Part shown: piece after piece, positions 35,180-43,750 of the stretch
Layout of the letters: each line of letters opens with the position of its first letter
Numbering within the stretch: the first letter of the stretch is position 1
Assembly (NCBI RefSeq): GCF_003719335.1
Contig: NZ_RIAS01000006.1
Span: 124,001-188,000 of the forward strand
Reading direction: 5' to 3'
DNA from: Paenibacillus amylolyticus
GTDB taxonomy: Bacteria > Bacillota > Bacilli > Paenibacillales > Paenibacillaceae
Length of the DNA: 64,000 bases
Notes under the pieces: generated by a model
The model's input: the letters and a program-made list of their open reading frames with translations, nothing else
Database searches by the model: none
What the model was told of the DNA's origin: nothing
Translations under genes and position numbers: made by a program

Positions 35180-36286
35180 ATGACGGAGGAGCAATCCTAC
35201 ACAACCGAAGAAATAGCCAAACTGCTTAAAATATCCAAACTAACCGTCTATGATTTGATCAAAAAGGGAGACCTTGTCGCCTACCGTGTGGGTAAACAGA
35301 TGCGTATCGATGCTGCCGATCTGGACGCTTACAAACGCCGTTCCAAGCAACTCCAGTCCCCGGCACAGGCACAACAAAATGCATTGCCAGGAACGACAAC
35401 AACCGGGCAACTGTCGACTGATGCTGTCCAGAGGCATAGTCCAGTTGCTGGCTTATCCACAGTCACGGGTCAAGGAGAACCACAGACATCTAATAATAGG
35501 ATAGCGTCCCCTTCTCAAATGGCTGCACCTTCATTCGCAAGCTCTTCGGCTGGCTACGGTCAGAACATCGCGGGTGCGGCGCGACATCTCGTCATTACGG
35601 GTCAGGACGTCAGTCTGGATATTCTGATGCGTCATATGGAGAGGCAGTCCCGGGACATTCGTCCGCTGCGCTCTTTCATGGGTAGTCTGGATGGGCTAAT
35701 CTCGATGTATCGGGGGGAGTCCGACCTGGTCAGCACTCATCTGCTGGATGGCGACACCGGAGAATATAATCTTCCGTATATTCGAAAAATTTTAACAGGC
35801 TGGTCCTATGTCGTTGTCAATCTGTTGTCTCGCCCTGCTGGTCTATATGTTCCACGCGGTAACCCCCGTCAATTGAACGACTGGACAGATCTAAACAAAT
35901 CCGACCTGCGCCTCGCGAATCGGGAAAAAGGTTCTGGTGCCAGAGTGCTGCTGGACGAGCAGTTACGACTACACGGGATACCTGCTTCTGGACTACTCGG
36001 ATATGATGTGGAGGAGACAAGTCATATGGGTGTCGCAGCCAAAGTCAGTTCCGGCGAAGCCGATGTGGGTGTCGGCATAGAGAAGGCTGCTCGCCTTGTC
36101 GGGCAAGTCGATTTCATTCCTCTCGTGCAGGAACGCTATGACTTGGTCATGCTGAGAAAACAGGGGAACGAGGCCTGGATCGAATCCGTTCTGCACATCC
36201 TCCGATCTCCAGAATTCAGACAAGAGCTCCGAGCATTTGAGGGATATGACGTTTCACGTACGGGGGAAGTTTTATTCGAGGCTTAG
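35180..36286 (+). CDS. YvgK-like one-component regulator: HTH plus molybdate-binding-type domain
   Basis: A 368-residue protein. An excisionase-type helix-turn-helix (YTTEEIAKLLKISKLTVYDLIKKGDLVAYRVGKQMRI, residues 6-44) is followed by a Gln/Thr/Ser-rich linker (about 55-140). A periplasmic-binding-like domain (COG1910 type) comes last: GSLDGLISMYRGESDLVSTHLLDGDTGEYNLPYI, NREKGSGARVLLDEQL, GEADVGVGIEKAA, and FIPLVQERYDLVM. The gene is divergent from modAB, as yvgK is beside yvgLM in Bacillus. It likely represses modAB when molybdate binds. The linker is unusually long. Confidence 0.86.
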   Translation: MTEEQSYTTEEIAKLLKISKLTVYDLIKKGDLVAYRVGKQMRIDAADLDAYKRRSKQLQSPAQAQQNALPGTTTTGQLSTDAVQRHSPVAGLSTVTGQGEPQTSNNRIASPSQMAAPSFASSSAGYGQNIAGAARHLVITGQDVSLDILMRHMERQSRDIRPLRSFMGSLDGLISMYRGESDLVSTHLLDGDTGEYNLPYIRKILTGWSYVVVNLLSRPAGLYVPRGNPRQLNDWTDLNKSDLRLANREKGSGARVLLDEQLRLHGIPASGLLGYDVEETSHMGVAAKVSSGEADVGVGIEKAARLVGQVDFIPLVQERYDLVMLRKQGNEAWIESVLHILRSPEFRQELRAFEGYDVSRTGEVLFEA

Positions 36287-36500
36287 TAATGAGTAGGCTG
36301 AGAAGCTTTGAGTGTACAAGATGAAGGAGTTGTGAGCGGGGATAGAGAGGGAAGGATGACAGTGCATGGATGGTAGCAGGGCAACAGCTTGTACAATGTA
36401 TGGCTGTACGGTCTACGGTGGCAGGAAACCCGTGTACTCTACTCCATTCAATGTCCGCTCTTCAACAAATGATGCTATTCCACCTATACTTCCTAGACGC

Positions 36501-36694
36501 TAACGATCACCAGAGAGCTTATATAGCCACATATCACAGTTTGAAAAATCTAACGATCACCAGGGAGCTTATTCGGCTGAATAACACCGATTTCCCGACC
36601 AAAACTGCTACTTTTACCAAAATAACGCTTCTACGGATCGTTAGAATTTCAAACCCGCTTTTTTTGGGGTGAGTAGCGTTCCTGGAGATCGTTA
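36501..36694. repeat. Intergenic inverted/direct repeat cluster (TAACGATC/GATCGTTA)
   Basis: Two plus-strand copies of TAACGATCACCAG (36501 and 36551) face two opposite copies GATCGTTAGAATTT (36636 and 36687). They are separated by about 50 bases each. They lie in the 670-base gene-free gap 36287-36959, where I find no supported gene. The arrangement resembles small dispersed intergenic repeats; origin unknown. Confidence 0.6.
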
Positions 36695-36959
36695 GAATTT
36701 ATTACTCTAGCCGCTCGCAACACTCTGCCGCACCATCCGATTACTTTATTCTCTCGGCCAGGCACCCCAATTAATCGCACCACCGGACTATTCCGCATAC
36801 TCTCACACTTCTTTCGCTTCTCCCTTTATGTACAGCTTTTGCCAGTAACACGAAAAGAGGGTCCCCATCGTTGTTCACGATCATGGATCCCCCACAAAGT
36901 CCGTATGTGCCATTCCCTGGTCAACTCACCCCATCACCAGATGCACCACAACTATGTTT

Positions 36960-37301
36960 TTAATCACGTTCGCGCCAAAACACCCCGGATTCATCCCGCT
37001 CCACTTGCTCCAATACATCCTCAAAGTCGGAACATGGCACAACAATATCTGCCGGACTCCAGCTGTGCTGATCATTGCTAGCGCATACCTTCCACTGATC
37101 TCCCTCCCAGTAAAAGCGAGCAATCGGCATTCGCTCCCACTGATGTCGTTGTCCAGCAGGACGTTCTTCATTAAGAATCAACTCATGATCCTTCATCTCG
37201 TAGGTTAACTTCACCATCGTCCGTAGCTCTGCTGGTACTTTCTCATGGACATAACCGTTCATCAAGGATACAATACGTCGCTACGTAAACCTATCCAACA
37301 T
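36960..37301 (-). pseudogene. DUF3024-like gene with an amber codon at position 7
   Basis: AAGGAGG precedes an ATG at 37301 that opens MLDRFT and hits TAG at 37283-37281. After the stop the same frame continues as RRIVSLMNGYVHEKVPAELRTMVKLTYEMKD to the end at 36960, a good DUF3024-like protein, which normally begins MLDxFTYRRI. Thus the TAG replaces an expected Tyr codon. Either the gene is broken by one point mutation, the base is a sequence error, or translation restarts at the weak TTG/ATG at 37265-37262. Function of DUF3024 is unknown. Confidence 0.8.
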
Positions 37302-37339
37302 GGAAGATACCTCCTTATCAAGTACTCCGCTTATTATGC

Positions 37340-37609
37340 TTACCAGCTGGACTTGGTAACTCCCGGGATCTGACCTTGATGAGCCAGTTCACGGAATTTG
37401 ATCCGGGAAACTTTGAATTTGCGCAGATATCCACGCGGACGGCCTGTGATCTCACAACGACTTTTCAATCTGGTTGGTGAAGCATTCCGGGGCAACTTTT
37501 GCAGCGCCTCATAATCACCTTTTCCCTTCAGTTCACGGCGCAGTTCCGCATACTTTGCTACGACTGCCTGACGTTGTTTCTCACGCACAACCTTTGATTT
37601 TTTAGCCAT
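37340..37609 (-). CDS. rpsN: 30S ribosomal protein S14, zinc-independent form
   Basis: An 89-residue S14 ([71 protein letters not shown]). The CxxC zinc pairs of the 61-residue form are absent. In Bacillus this form (RpsN2/YhzA) is made under zinc starvation and frees zinc from ribosomes. It follows the COG0523 GTPase gene, which has a Zur box, by 147 bases, suggesting co-regulation. Confidence 0.95.
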   Translation of the reverse strand: MAKKSKVVREKQRQAVVAKYAELRRELKGKGDYEALQKLPRNASPTRLKSRCEITGRPRGYLRKFKVSRIKFRELAHQGQIPGVTKSSW

Positions 37610-37756
37610 CTTCTACAGCTCCTTTGTTAGATTTAAATTTTTTGATGATTTATGAAAAGGATCTCGGCCCACGAACTCCATAAGGTTGTCCTACTGTAAC
37701 GCCCAGATCACTTATAGCTCTCACCGCCTAGCTTTCCTTACACCGTCAAGCCTCTC

Positions 37757-38953
37757 TTACATAGCCTCTACAGGCCACGGTAACGGATTTTCAAAATGCC
37801 CCCAATCCGCCAACATCTCTTCATCGCTGAGCAGACATTGATCCAGTTCATCCTCTATGATGGAACGCTCCATATCAATGCCGATCATGACCAGCTCCGT
37901 TTGGCGATCGCCCCACTCGGCATCCCATTTTGCAAGCACATCCGGCTCTGTCCGCAAAATCTCTTCCTTGTCCGCTTCCGGCAGCGCGGCAACCCAATGT
38001 CCGGCAGGACCGAATTGAATGGACGGCCCCGCCTGACTCAGACTGGCAGCCACATCTCCTTCAGCGGCAAGCCATACCAGCCCTTTGGCACGTACAACCT
38101 CTTCCGGCCAGTAGCTCATGAATTCAGCCAGACGGGAAGGATGAAACGGCTTCCTGCGGCGGTACACAAATGATCCGATACCGTATTCTTCGGTCTCTGG
38201 CGTGTGGGACTCTTTTTCCAACTCCTGAACCCACCCATCCGACATGCTCACTTTCTCAAAATCAAACCGTCCCGTATTCAAAATTTCCACCGGGTTCACT
38301 TGTCCGTTCACCGTACGAATGATTTTGGCACTCGGTTGCAACTTGCGGATAATGCCCTCCAGTTTGTGAAGCTCTGCTTCTTCCACAAGATCACACTTGT
38401 TCAGCAGCAGTACATCACAGGTTTCGATCTGATCGATAAGCAAATCCACCACGTCACGGGTATCATCTTCCCCGGTCGCCTGATTCCGATCCAGCAAGCT
38501 CTGCCCTGAGGCATAATCATGCCAGAAACGGTTAGCATCAACGACGGTGACGAGACAATCCAGCTTCGCCAGACGTGTCAGATCAATGCCTGTCTCTTCA
38601 TCGGCGTATGTAAATGTCTGAGCCACCGGAACAGGTTCACTAATGCCCGTCGACTCGATCAGGATGTAGTCATACTTGCCTTCGTTTACGAGCTTTTCGA
38701 TCTCCTGCATCAGATCATCACGAAGAGTACAGCAGATGCAGCCGTTGGACATTTCCACCAGTTTCTCTTCGGTACGCGAGAGCGTTGCCTCCCCTTTCAC
38801 CATAGCCGCATCAATGTTGACCTCACTCATGTCATTCACGATCACAGCGACTTTCAACCCTTGCCGATTGTGCAGCACATGATTCAGAACCGTTGTTTTG
38901 CCTGATCCCAGGTAACCGCTGAGAACGGTCACCGGTATTTGCTTTTGTGTCAT
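37757..38953 (-). CDS. COG0523 (ZagA/YciC-like) metal-chaperone GTPase
   Basis: A 398-residue GTPase: P-loop GYLGSGKT at residues 13-20, CICC in SNGCICCTLRDD near residue 72, ESTGISEPVPVAQTF, and a C-terminal domain with GSFVYRRRKPFHPSRLAEF. Members deliver zinc to enzymes during starvation. AAGGAG lies 9 bases before the ATG. The promoter region carries a near-consensus Zur box at 39006-39028, and the next gene is the zinc-free S14, so both belong to the zinc-limitation response. Confidence 0.92.
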   Translation of the reverse strand: MTQKQIPVTVLSGYLGSGKTTVLNHVLHNRQGLKVAVIVNDMSEVNIDAAMVKGEATLSRTEEKLVEMSNGCICCTLRDDLMQEIEKLVNEGKYDYILIESTGISEPVPVAQTFTYADEETGIDLTRLAKLDCLVTVVDANRFWHDYASGQSLLDRNQATGEDDTRDVVDLLIDQIETCDVLLLNKCDLVEEAELHKLEGIIRKLQPSAKIIRTVNGQVNPVEILNTGRFDFEKVSMSDGWVQELEKESHTPETEEYGIGSFVYRRRKPFHPSRLAEFMSYWPEEVVRAKGLVWLAAEGDVAASLSQAGPSIQFGPAGHWVAALPEADKEEILRTEPDVLAKWDAEWGDRQTELVMIGIDMERSIIEDELDQCLLSDEEMLADWGHFENPLPWPVEAM

Positions 38954-39005
38954 ACAGATCTACTCCTTATAGGTACAATTCACTTTGATCGATGGATTTC
39001 TGAAT

Positions 39006-39028
39006 TTAATAGTAATTATTACGATTAA
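39006..39028. promoter_or_regulatory. Zur box
   Basis: On the minus strand the site reads TTAATCGTAAT-A-ATTACTATTAA, an inverted repeat matching the Bacillus Zur consensus (AATCGTAATNATTACGATT) except near one end. It lies about 55 bases before the COG0523 start. Confidence 0.82.
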
Positions 39029-39100
39029 CAACAATGACTATAATCCTGCTTGGCGCCGTTGTCAAATCTTTTTTCGTGTCTTGTGCAAAAAATAATGAAA

Positions 39101-39164
39101 AAAGCTTATGAATCCCTGCACATTCGCATTCGTGATGCGCTTCGCAGAAGAACCCATAAGCTTT
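39101..39164 (-). terminator. Terminator of the MFS gene
   Basis: A perfect 10-base stem AAAGCTTATG/CATAAGCTTT with a 44-base loop that can fold internally; minus-strand T run. It is 124 bases after the MFS stop. Confidence 0.7.
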
Positions 39165-39287
39165 ACCTATAACTCTTTACCTGTATCTCTTCATCTCTAG
39201 CTCTTTTTATATAACTCTATTGCTACCTGTACCGCGTCCTTTACCTAAATCTACACCGTACCTTTGTCTTTCCTTATGCCTTCTAAC

Positions 39288-40520
39288 TCAATTCACTGGC
39301 GCAGTAATAGACTTATTCCCGGCCTCCATCCGCTGTCTGAAAAACACCACGACAATCAATGCGGCAACCGAGAGCAGTGTACATACGGTAAACATCATGG
39401 AATAAGAGCTGATCTGCACCACAACGCCCATCGCCAGGCCGCCTAGTGAAAAACCGAGATCATACGAGGACATAAATATGCCCATAAGCACGTACCTCGA
39501 ATCCGCAGGCAATACAAAGGACAAATACGTGGTCAGCGTTGGATACAGTAACGCCAGCGCAAAACCGCTAAACACAGCAGAGATATACACAAATGGCCCC
39601 AGCATATCCATCAGGCTGAGCAGCTGTGTCCCAAGCGCCGCAGATAACATTAAACCTGCCATAAGCCACGTATTCCAGCTGCCGTCTGACGGTATTTTTT
39701 TACGCAGAATAAATCGGCACAGGATCACGACGAGACCTTGAACCGTTAGAAAAATACCCGCACTCGCCACACCTGTCGATACCATATAGAGCGGGAGAAA
39801 CGTTGCTGTGGCTCCAAAAACACAGGAAGCAAACAGCATGACCACACTGCTGACAAGCAATGGTATACTGCGCCAGATGCCGCTGAACGAGCGCAGCATA
39901 TCACCCAGCGTATACGTTTTGTTCTGCACCGTGCTCTGTGGCAAATCCACCTTGTACCCGAGCAGCAAAGGGAGTGCAGCCAGTCCAATCATCAACAGCG
40001 TAAACGCCAGCTCGCTGGCATTTTGCCAGATTTGCACCGCCAGAATCGGGATGACCAGCGAAGGCACCATCGTAAACAGAGTGTACATCGCCAGCCCTTG
40101 CGCACGATCCTTATCCTCCAGTCTTTCCACGATGCCCGCCTGCATGGTCATCGAGAAAAATGCTGTCGCCACGCCCTGCAATGCTCGCAGCCACAGATAC
40201 GTGTCCACTTCAGACACGATAAATAGCAGCAACGTCCCGGCATGTAACATCAGCAACCATCGCATGACCCGGAGCGGTCCATATTTGCCCAGCATCTGAG
40301 CCGCAAAAGGCCGCAGCAGCATACATGTGAACATGTAACTGCCCATCATTAGACCAATTTGAGCCTGATTTAACCCGGCGGCTTCACTTCGCAAAGGCAA
40401 AATAATCGTCAATGCCGCATTCGCCGCAAAAAACAAAAAAGCCAGTATGTAAAACCCGATAAAGGAAAACGATACCGGGTTTAATTTTCCACTGGATGTT
40501 GTCGTTATAGAAGATTTCAA
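39288..40520 (-). CDS. MFS transporter
   Basis: A 410-residue MFS protein with 12 predicted helices. LMMGSYMFTCMLLRPFAAQMLGKYGPLRVMRWL follows helix 1-2, RALQGVATAFFSMTMQ and YDLGFSLGGLAMGVVVQISSY are typical of drug-efflux MFS relatives. The start is TTG at 40520, with AGGT about 9 bases upstream; no ATG lies before the first helix. The upstream sequence (40540-40737) is a relic of the C-terminus of a similar gene, so this locus may have lost one copy. Substrate unknown. Confidence 0.88.
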   Translation of the reverse strand: MKSSITTTSSGKLNPVSFSFIGFYILAFLFFAANAALTIILPLRSEAAGLNQAQIGLMMGSYMFTCMLLRPFAAQMLGKYGPLRVMRWLLMLHAGTLLLFIVSEVDTYLWLRALQGVATAFFSMTMQAGIVERLEDKDRAQGLAMYTLFTMVPSLVIPILAVQIWQNASELAFTLLMIGLAALPLLLGYKVDLPQSTVQNKTYTLGDMLRSFSGIWRSIPLLVSSVVMLFASCVFGATATFLPLYMVSTGVASAGIFLTVQGLVVILCRFILRKKIPSDGSWNTWLMAGLMLSAALGTQLLSLMDMLGPFVYISAVFSGFALALLYPTLTTYLSFVLPADSRYVLMGIFMSSYDLGFSLGGLAMGVVVQISSYSMMFTVCTLLSVAALIVVVFFRQRMEAGNKSITAPVN

Positions 40521-40539
40521 TAGTCATACCTGCTTTCTC

Positions 40540-40737
40540 TAACACGTACCCACGTTCCCTGGCCGTCAGCTCATGAGGTTCCGGCAGCCGTTTTACGCCT
40601 TTCATAGGCAAAACGATCATCACCGCTCCTAGAATAGCACAGATCCTGTACATAAATGAATAGGAAGACAGATCAGCGATCGGCCCCATGACCACGCCGA
40701 GCGAAATGCCCAAATCAGCCGTCGCACTTCTGCAATA
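40540..40737 (-). pseudogene. 3' relic of a second MFS gene
   Basis: On the minus strand the frame reads RSATADLGISLGVVMGPIAD and then LSSYSFMYRICAILGAVMIVLPMKGVKRL. This is the helix 11-12 end of an MFS protein, close in form to YDLGFSLGGLAMGVVVQISSY in the adjacent intact gene. It has no 5' part. Boundaries are approximate. It runs in frame up to the start region of the intact gene. Confidence 0.72.
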
Positions 40738-40906
40738 GCTTGTACATTCGTAACAGCTATACCTTTTAGATTCCTTTTTGTAGAAAAAGAACTAATCATC
40801 CTCCTTGGTGTATGTAGGGTCTCCCAATATCCAAAAATTAGAGACAGGGCTGGCGCTTCTGCACCAACCCTTGATAGATAGTACATCTTTTCAACATCAC
40901 TGCCAT

Positions 40907-42187
40907 TTATGCTTGCAGACGTTTCAAAGCCCGTTCAGCCAGCCCTGCCAGCAGATGTGCACCAATCGGCAAAGCCTGCTCGTCTACATCAAAGCCCGGA
41001 TGATGCCACTCGTGCGGTCCCGATGTCCCGAGAAAAAGAAACAGGCCCGGCACTTCTTTTTGATAAAAGGAAAAATCCTCTCCTGCCGGCGAAGGCAGCG
41101 GTCTGACATGATTCAACCCCAGCTCACGCACGACTTGTTCCGCATCAAGTACCAGCGATTCATCATTGACCACAGCAGGTGGCCCCTGAATCCAGCGTAC
41201 CGTCGCCGTTGTGCCGTAGGCTGCGGCCACACCCGATACGACCTGGTTGAAACGTTCCCGGATACGGGCGCGTACCTTCTCATCAAATGTACGTACTGTG
41301 CCGTCAAGTATCGCTTCCTCCGGAATGACGTTCCAGGCCGTACCGCTGTTCAATTTCGTAACGCTAAGTACAGCACTCTCCTGAGCGCCTACATTCCGGC
41401 TGACAATGGCCTGCAACGCGATGACGATATGCGAAGCAACCACAATCGGATCAATACCTGCCTCAGGTACAGCCGCATGAGTGCCCACACCTTGCACTTT
41501 AACTACAAATCCATCCGCTGCCGCCATCAGTGCCCCCTCACGAATGCCCACTGTGCCTACTCGCAGATCCGGTTTATTGTGCAAACCAAATATAGCCTGA
41601 ACATTGGCGAGTGCGCCGCTCTGGATGACTTGCCGTGCACCTGTTGCTTTCTCCTCTGAAGGTTGAAAAATAAACCGCACCTTCCCGGGCAAACTGGATT
41701 CACGCTGTTTCAGCAACCTTGCAGCTCCAATTAGAATAGCTGTGTGCGCATCGTGCCCGCATGCATGCATTCGGCCCGCGATCTGTGAAGCAAACTCCAG
41801 CCTCGTTTCCTCCTGGATTGGCAAGGCATCAATGTCCGCTCGCAACGCAACGACTGGGCCATTTCCCTGCCCTACCTCAGCAACAAGCCCTGTCCGCAGT
41901 TTATACTCATCGGCAAGGTGAACACCTTCCTCATCCAGCCAGCTGCGAATGGCTGCTGTCGTTTCCTTTTCCTCACCAGAAAGCTCCGGGTTGCGATGAA
42001 GATGCCGCCGAATCGCGGTCAGATGTGCCGCGAACTCCTGCTCTTGCTCCGCATTCTGTACCCATGGCAACACATATTGGTGATCCAAAGTCTGCGCTGC
42101 TTCCTGTTGCACTCTCTGCTCAACTTGCTGTTGCTCTTCCTCCCGCTGCACAAGCTGTCCTCTCGTCTGCTCCAGATCACTTTTCAT
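40907..42187 (-). CDS. M20-family amidohydrolase (HipO/N-acyl-amino-acid type)
   Basis: About 426 residues. A Gln/Glu-rich coiled-coil start (about 1-40) precedes the M20D domain: RRHLHRNPELSGEEKETTAAI, VALRADIDALPIQEET (metal-site Asp), RMHACGHDAHTAILIGAARLL, and RFIFQPSEEKATGARQVIQSG. Family members remove N-acyl groups from amino acids. It ends the sulfur operon; the Bacillus ytmI-ytnM locus likewise has a HipO-like gene, used on N-acetylated S-alkyl cysteines. AAGGAGGG precedes the ATG at 42187. The long coiled N-terminus is unusual for the family. Confidence 0.88.
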   Translation of the reverse strand: MKSDLEQTRGQLVQREEEQQQVEQRVQQEAAQTLDHQYVLPWVQNAEQEQEFAAHLTAIRRHLHRNPELSGEEKETTAAIRSWLDEEGVHLADEYKLRTGLVAEVGQGNGPVVALRADIDALPIQEETRLEFASQIAGRMHACGHDAHTAILIGAARLLKQRESSLPGKVRFIFQPSEEKATGARQVIQSGALANVQAIFGLHNKPDLRVGTVGIREGALMAAADGFVVKVQGVGTHAAVPEAGIDPIVVASHIVIALQAIVSRNVGAQESAVLSVTKLNSGTAWNVIPEEAILDGTVRTFDEKVRARIRERFNQVVSGVAAAYGTTATVRWIQGPPAVVNDESLVLDAEQVVRELGLNHVRPLPSPAGEDFSFYQKEVPGLFLFLGTSGPHEWHHPGFDVDEQALPIGAHLLAGLAERALKRLQA

Positions 42188-42258
42188 CCTGGGCCCTCCT
42201 TTCAAGCTTAATTTATCCGATTTATAACGGTGAAATCTGATTCGACTTGTCAGTCCAT

Positions 42259-43131
42259 CTATAATTGCCGCAGCAGTTCTCCAAATGGCTCTGCAAATGG
42301 CGAATATTCTTCTTTTAAGGTCACCACACTGATCTGTAGCGACACACCTGCCACCTCATGGACTTGAATCGGGAACAGTTCCTGGCGCTGTACCTCTTTC
42401 TTCACCGTTAACCCCGGCAGGAAAGCGATGCCCGCACCTTGCATGACCAGTTTTTTCGCTGTTTCCGAATTATCCACATGATATGTAATATCCGGCGGAT
42501 ACTCCAGGGAGTCGAAGGCCCGGTGAATCCGAAGCCAGTCCAGTGAGCCACATTCAAAAAAGACCAGCTGTTCATTCCGGATTGCCTCCATGCTGACATG
42601 TCCGCTTTCAATGAAAGGATGCCCCCTGTATACGTACAGCTGTATCGGATCTTCATAAAAAGCAACGGTACGGATCGCAGGGTGCATGACCTTGCGTACA
42701 AACGCCAGATCGATCTCCTGACCGAGCAGCTTCGCAATCAGTTGATCCGTTGTTGCTGTTGTCAGTTTAATGTTGACTTCGGGGTACGACTCCTTGATTC
42801 GGGGCAGAAAATCGGGGATGACATAATTGGACACCGACACGGTACTTCCGAGGCGCAGCGCCTCAGGTGTTGTTCTCCGCTGCTGAATTTTCTGTTTACC
42901 CTTCTGGATCACTTGAAGCACCTGCTGTGCATACGGCAAAAATTTGCGTCCTTCATCCGTCAGCACGATCTGCTTGCCCAGTCGGTCAAACAGCTTGCAC
43001 CCCAGCTCCCTTTCGAGTGATTGAATACGTGCTGTAACTGAAGGCTGGGACAAGAAGAGTACTTCAGCCGCCTTATTGAAGCTTCCGTAGTGATTGATAT
43101 ATACAAACGCTTCAATGTTCTCTATATTCAT
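42259..43131 (-). CDS. LysR-family regulator of the sulfur cluster
   Basis: About 290 residues. The helix-turn-helix is at residues 1-60 (NIENIEAFVYINHYGSFNKAAEVLFLSQPSVTARIQSLERELG) and the substrate domain follows (RLGSTVSVSNYVIPDFLPRIKESYPEVNIKL). GGAGG lies 5 bases before the ATG at 43131. It is embedded within the operon, between the reductase and amidohydrolase genes. By analogy with YtlI/CysL of Bacillus it probably activates the cluster in response to sulfur limitation; inference. Confidence 0.9.
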   Translation of the reverse strand: MNIENIEAFVYINHYGSFNKAAEVLFLSQPSVTARIQSLERELGCKLFDRLGKQIVLTDEGRKFLPYAQQVLQVIQKGKQKIQQRRTTPEALRLGSTVSVSNYVIPDFLPRIKESYPEVNIKLTTATTDQLIAKLLGQEIDLAFVRKVMHPAIRTVAFYEDPIQLYVYRGHPFIESGHVSMEAIRNEQLVFFECGSLDWLRIHRAFDSLEYPPDITYHVDNSETAKKLVMQGAGIAFLPGLTVKKEVQRQELFPIQVHEVAGVSLQISVVTLKEEYSPFAEPFGELLRQL

Positions 43132-43176
43132 GGGCGCCTCCGTATCCACTTATTTTTCCTATATAAAAACTCGGTT

Positions 43177-43725
43177 TTAGGATATCGTAATCCCATCCTT
43201 TTCCAGTGTCAATCTTAATTCTTCCAAAGAACGATCCAGACGGGCGGTAATGTCTTCCGCCAGTGTAAATGTTCCGTCCTCATTGCGTTCAATCGCCTGA
43301 TCCACTGCGTATACGCCGCCAAGAATATGGCGTCCGCCGAGTGCTGTAAGCACAGGCTTCAATGCATAATCAATGGCAAGCAAATGTGCAATTGAACCTC
43401 CTATGACAAGGGGCAGAGTCACCTTATCTCGTAATCCTTCCTGTGGAATCAAGTCGAGAAAAAGCTTGAGCACACCGGAATAGGCTGCCTTATATACAGG
43501 GGTAGCCACAATAACGGCATCCGCTGCTTCGATAATGGCAAGTGCATCCTGAATGGCCGGGCTGTCGAACTTGGCCTGCACCAGGTCTTCAGCCGGCAAA
43601 TCGGTCACCTGAATCACTTCAACGGAAATACCCGCTTTGCTTAACGTATGGCTGCTATAATCCGTAAGTCCCGTCAAACGTGATCGTTTGGACGGGGTTC
43701 CAGCAATGATAACAACATGAGACAT
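43177..43725 (-). CDS. NADPH-dependent FMN reductase (SsuE-like)
   Basis: A 182-residue flavodoxin-like reductase: VVIIAGTPSKRSRLTGLTDY at the start and ADAVIVATPVYKAAYSGVLKLFLDLIPQEGL are the SsuE signatures. It supplies reduced FMN to a two-component monooxygenase; the partner is probably the LLM-type enzyme at 47665-49008. AAGGAGGAG precedes the ATG. Sits in the operon between a permease and the LysR gene. Confidence 0.92.
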   Translation of the reverse strand: MSHVVIIAGTPSKRSRLTGLTDYSSHTLSKAGISVEVIQVTDLPAEDLVQAKFDSPAIQDALAIIEAADAVIVATPVYKAAYSGVLKLFLDLIPQEGLRDKVTLPLVIGGSIAHLLAIDYALKPVLTALGGRHILGGVYAVDQAIERNEDGTFTLAEDITARLDRSLEELRLTLEKDGITIS

Positions 43726-43750
43726 CCTGTTCTCCTCCTTGGAATAGCGG

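Noticed and set aside
36370..36672. 100-residue plus-strand frame
   Set aside because: It lies in the TAACGATC repeat cluster, lacks a ribosome binding site and has no coding character.
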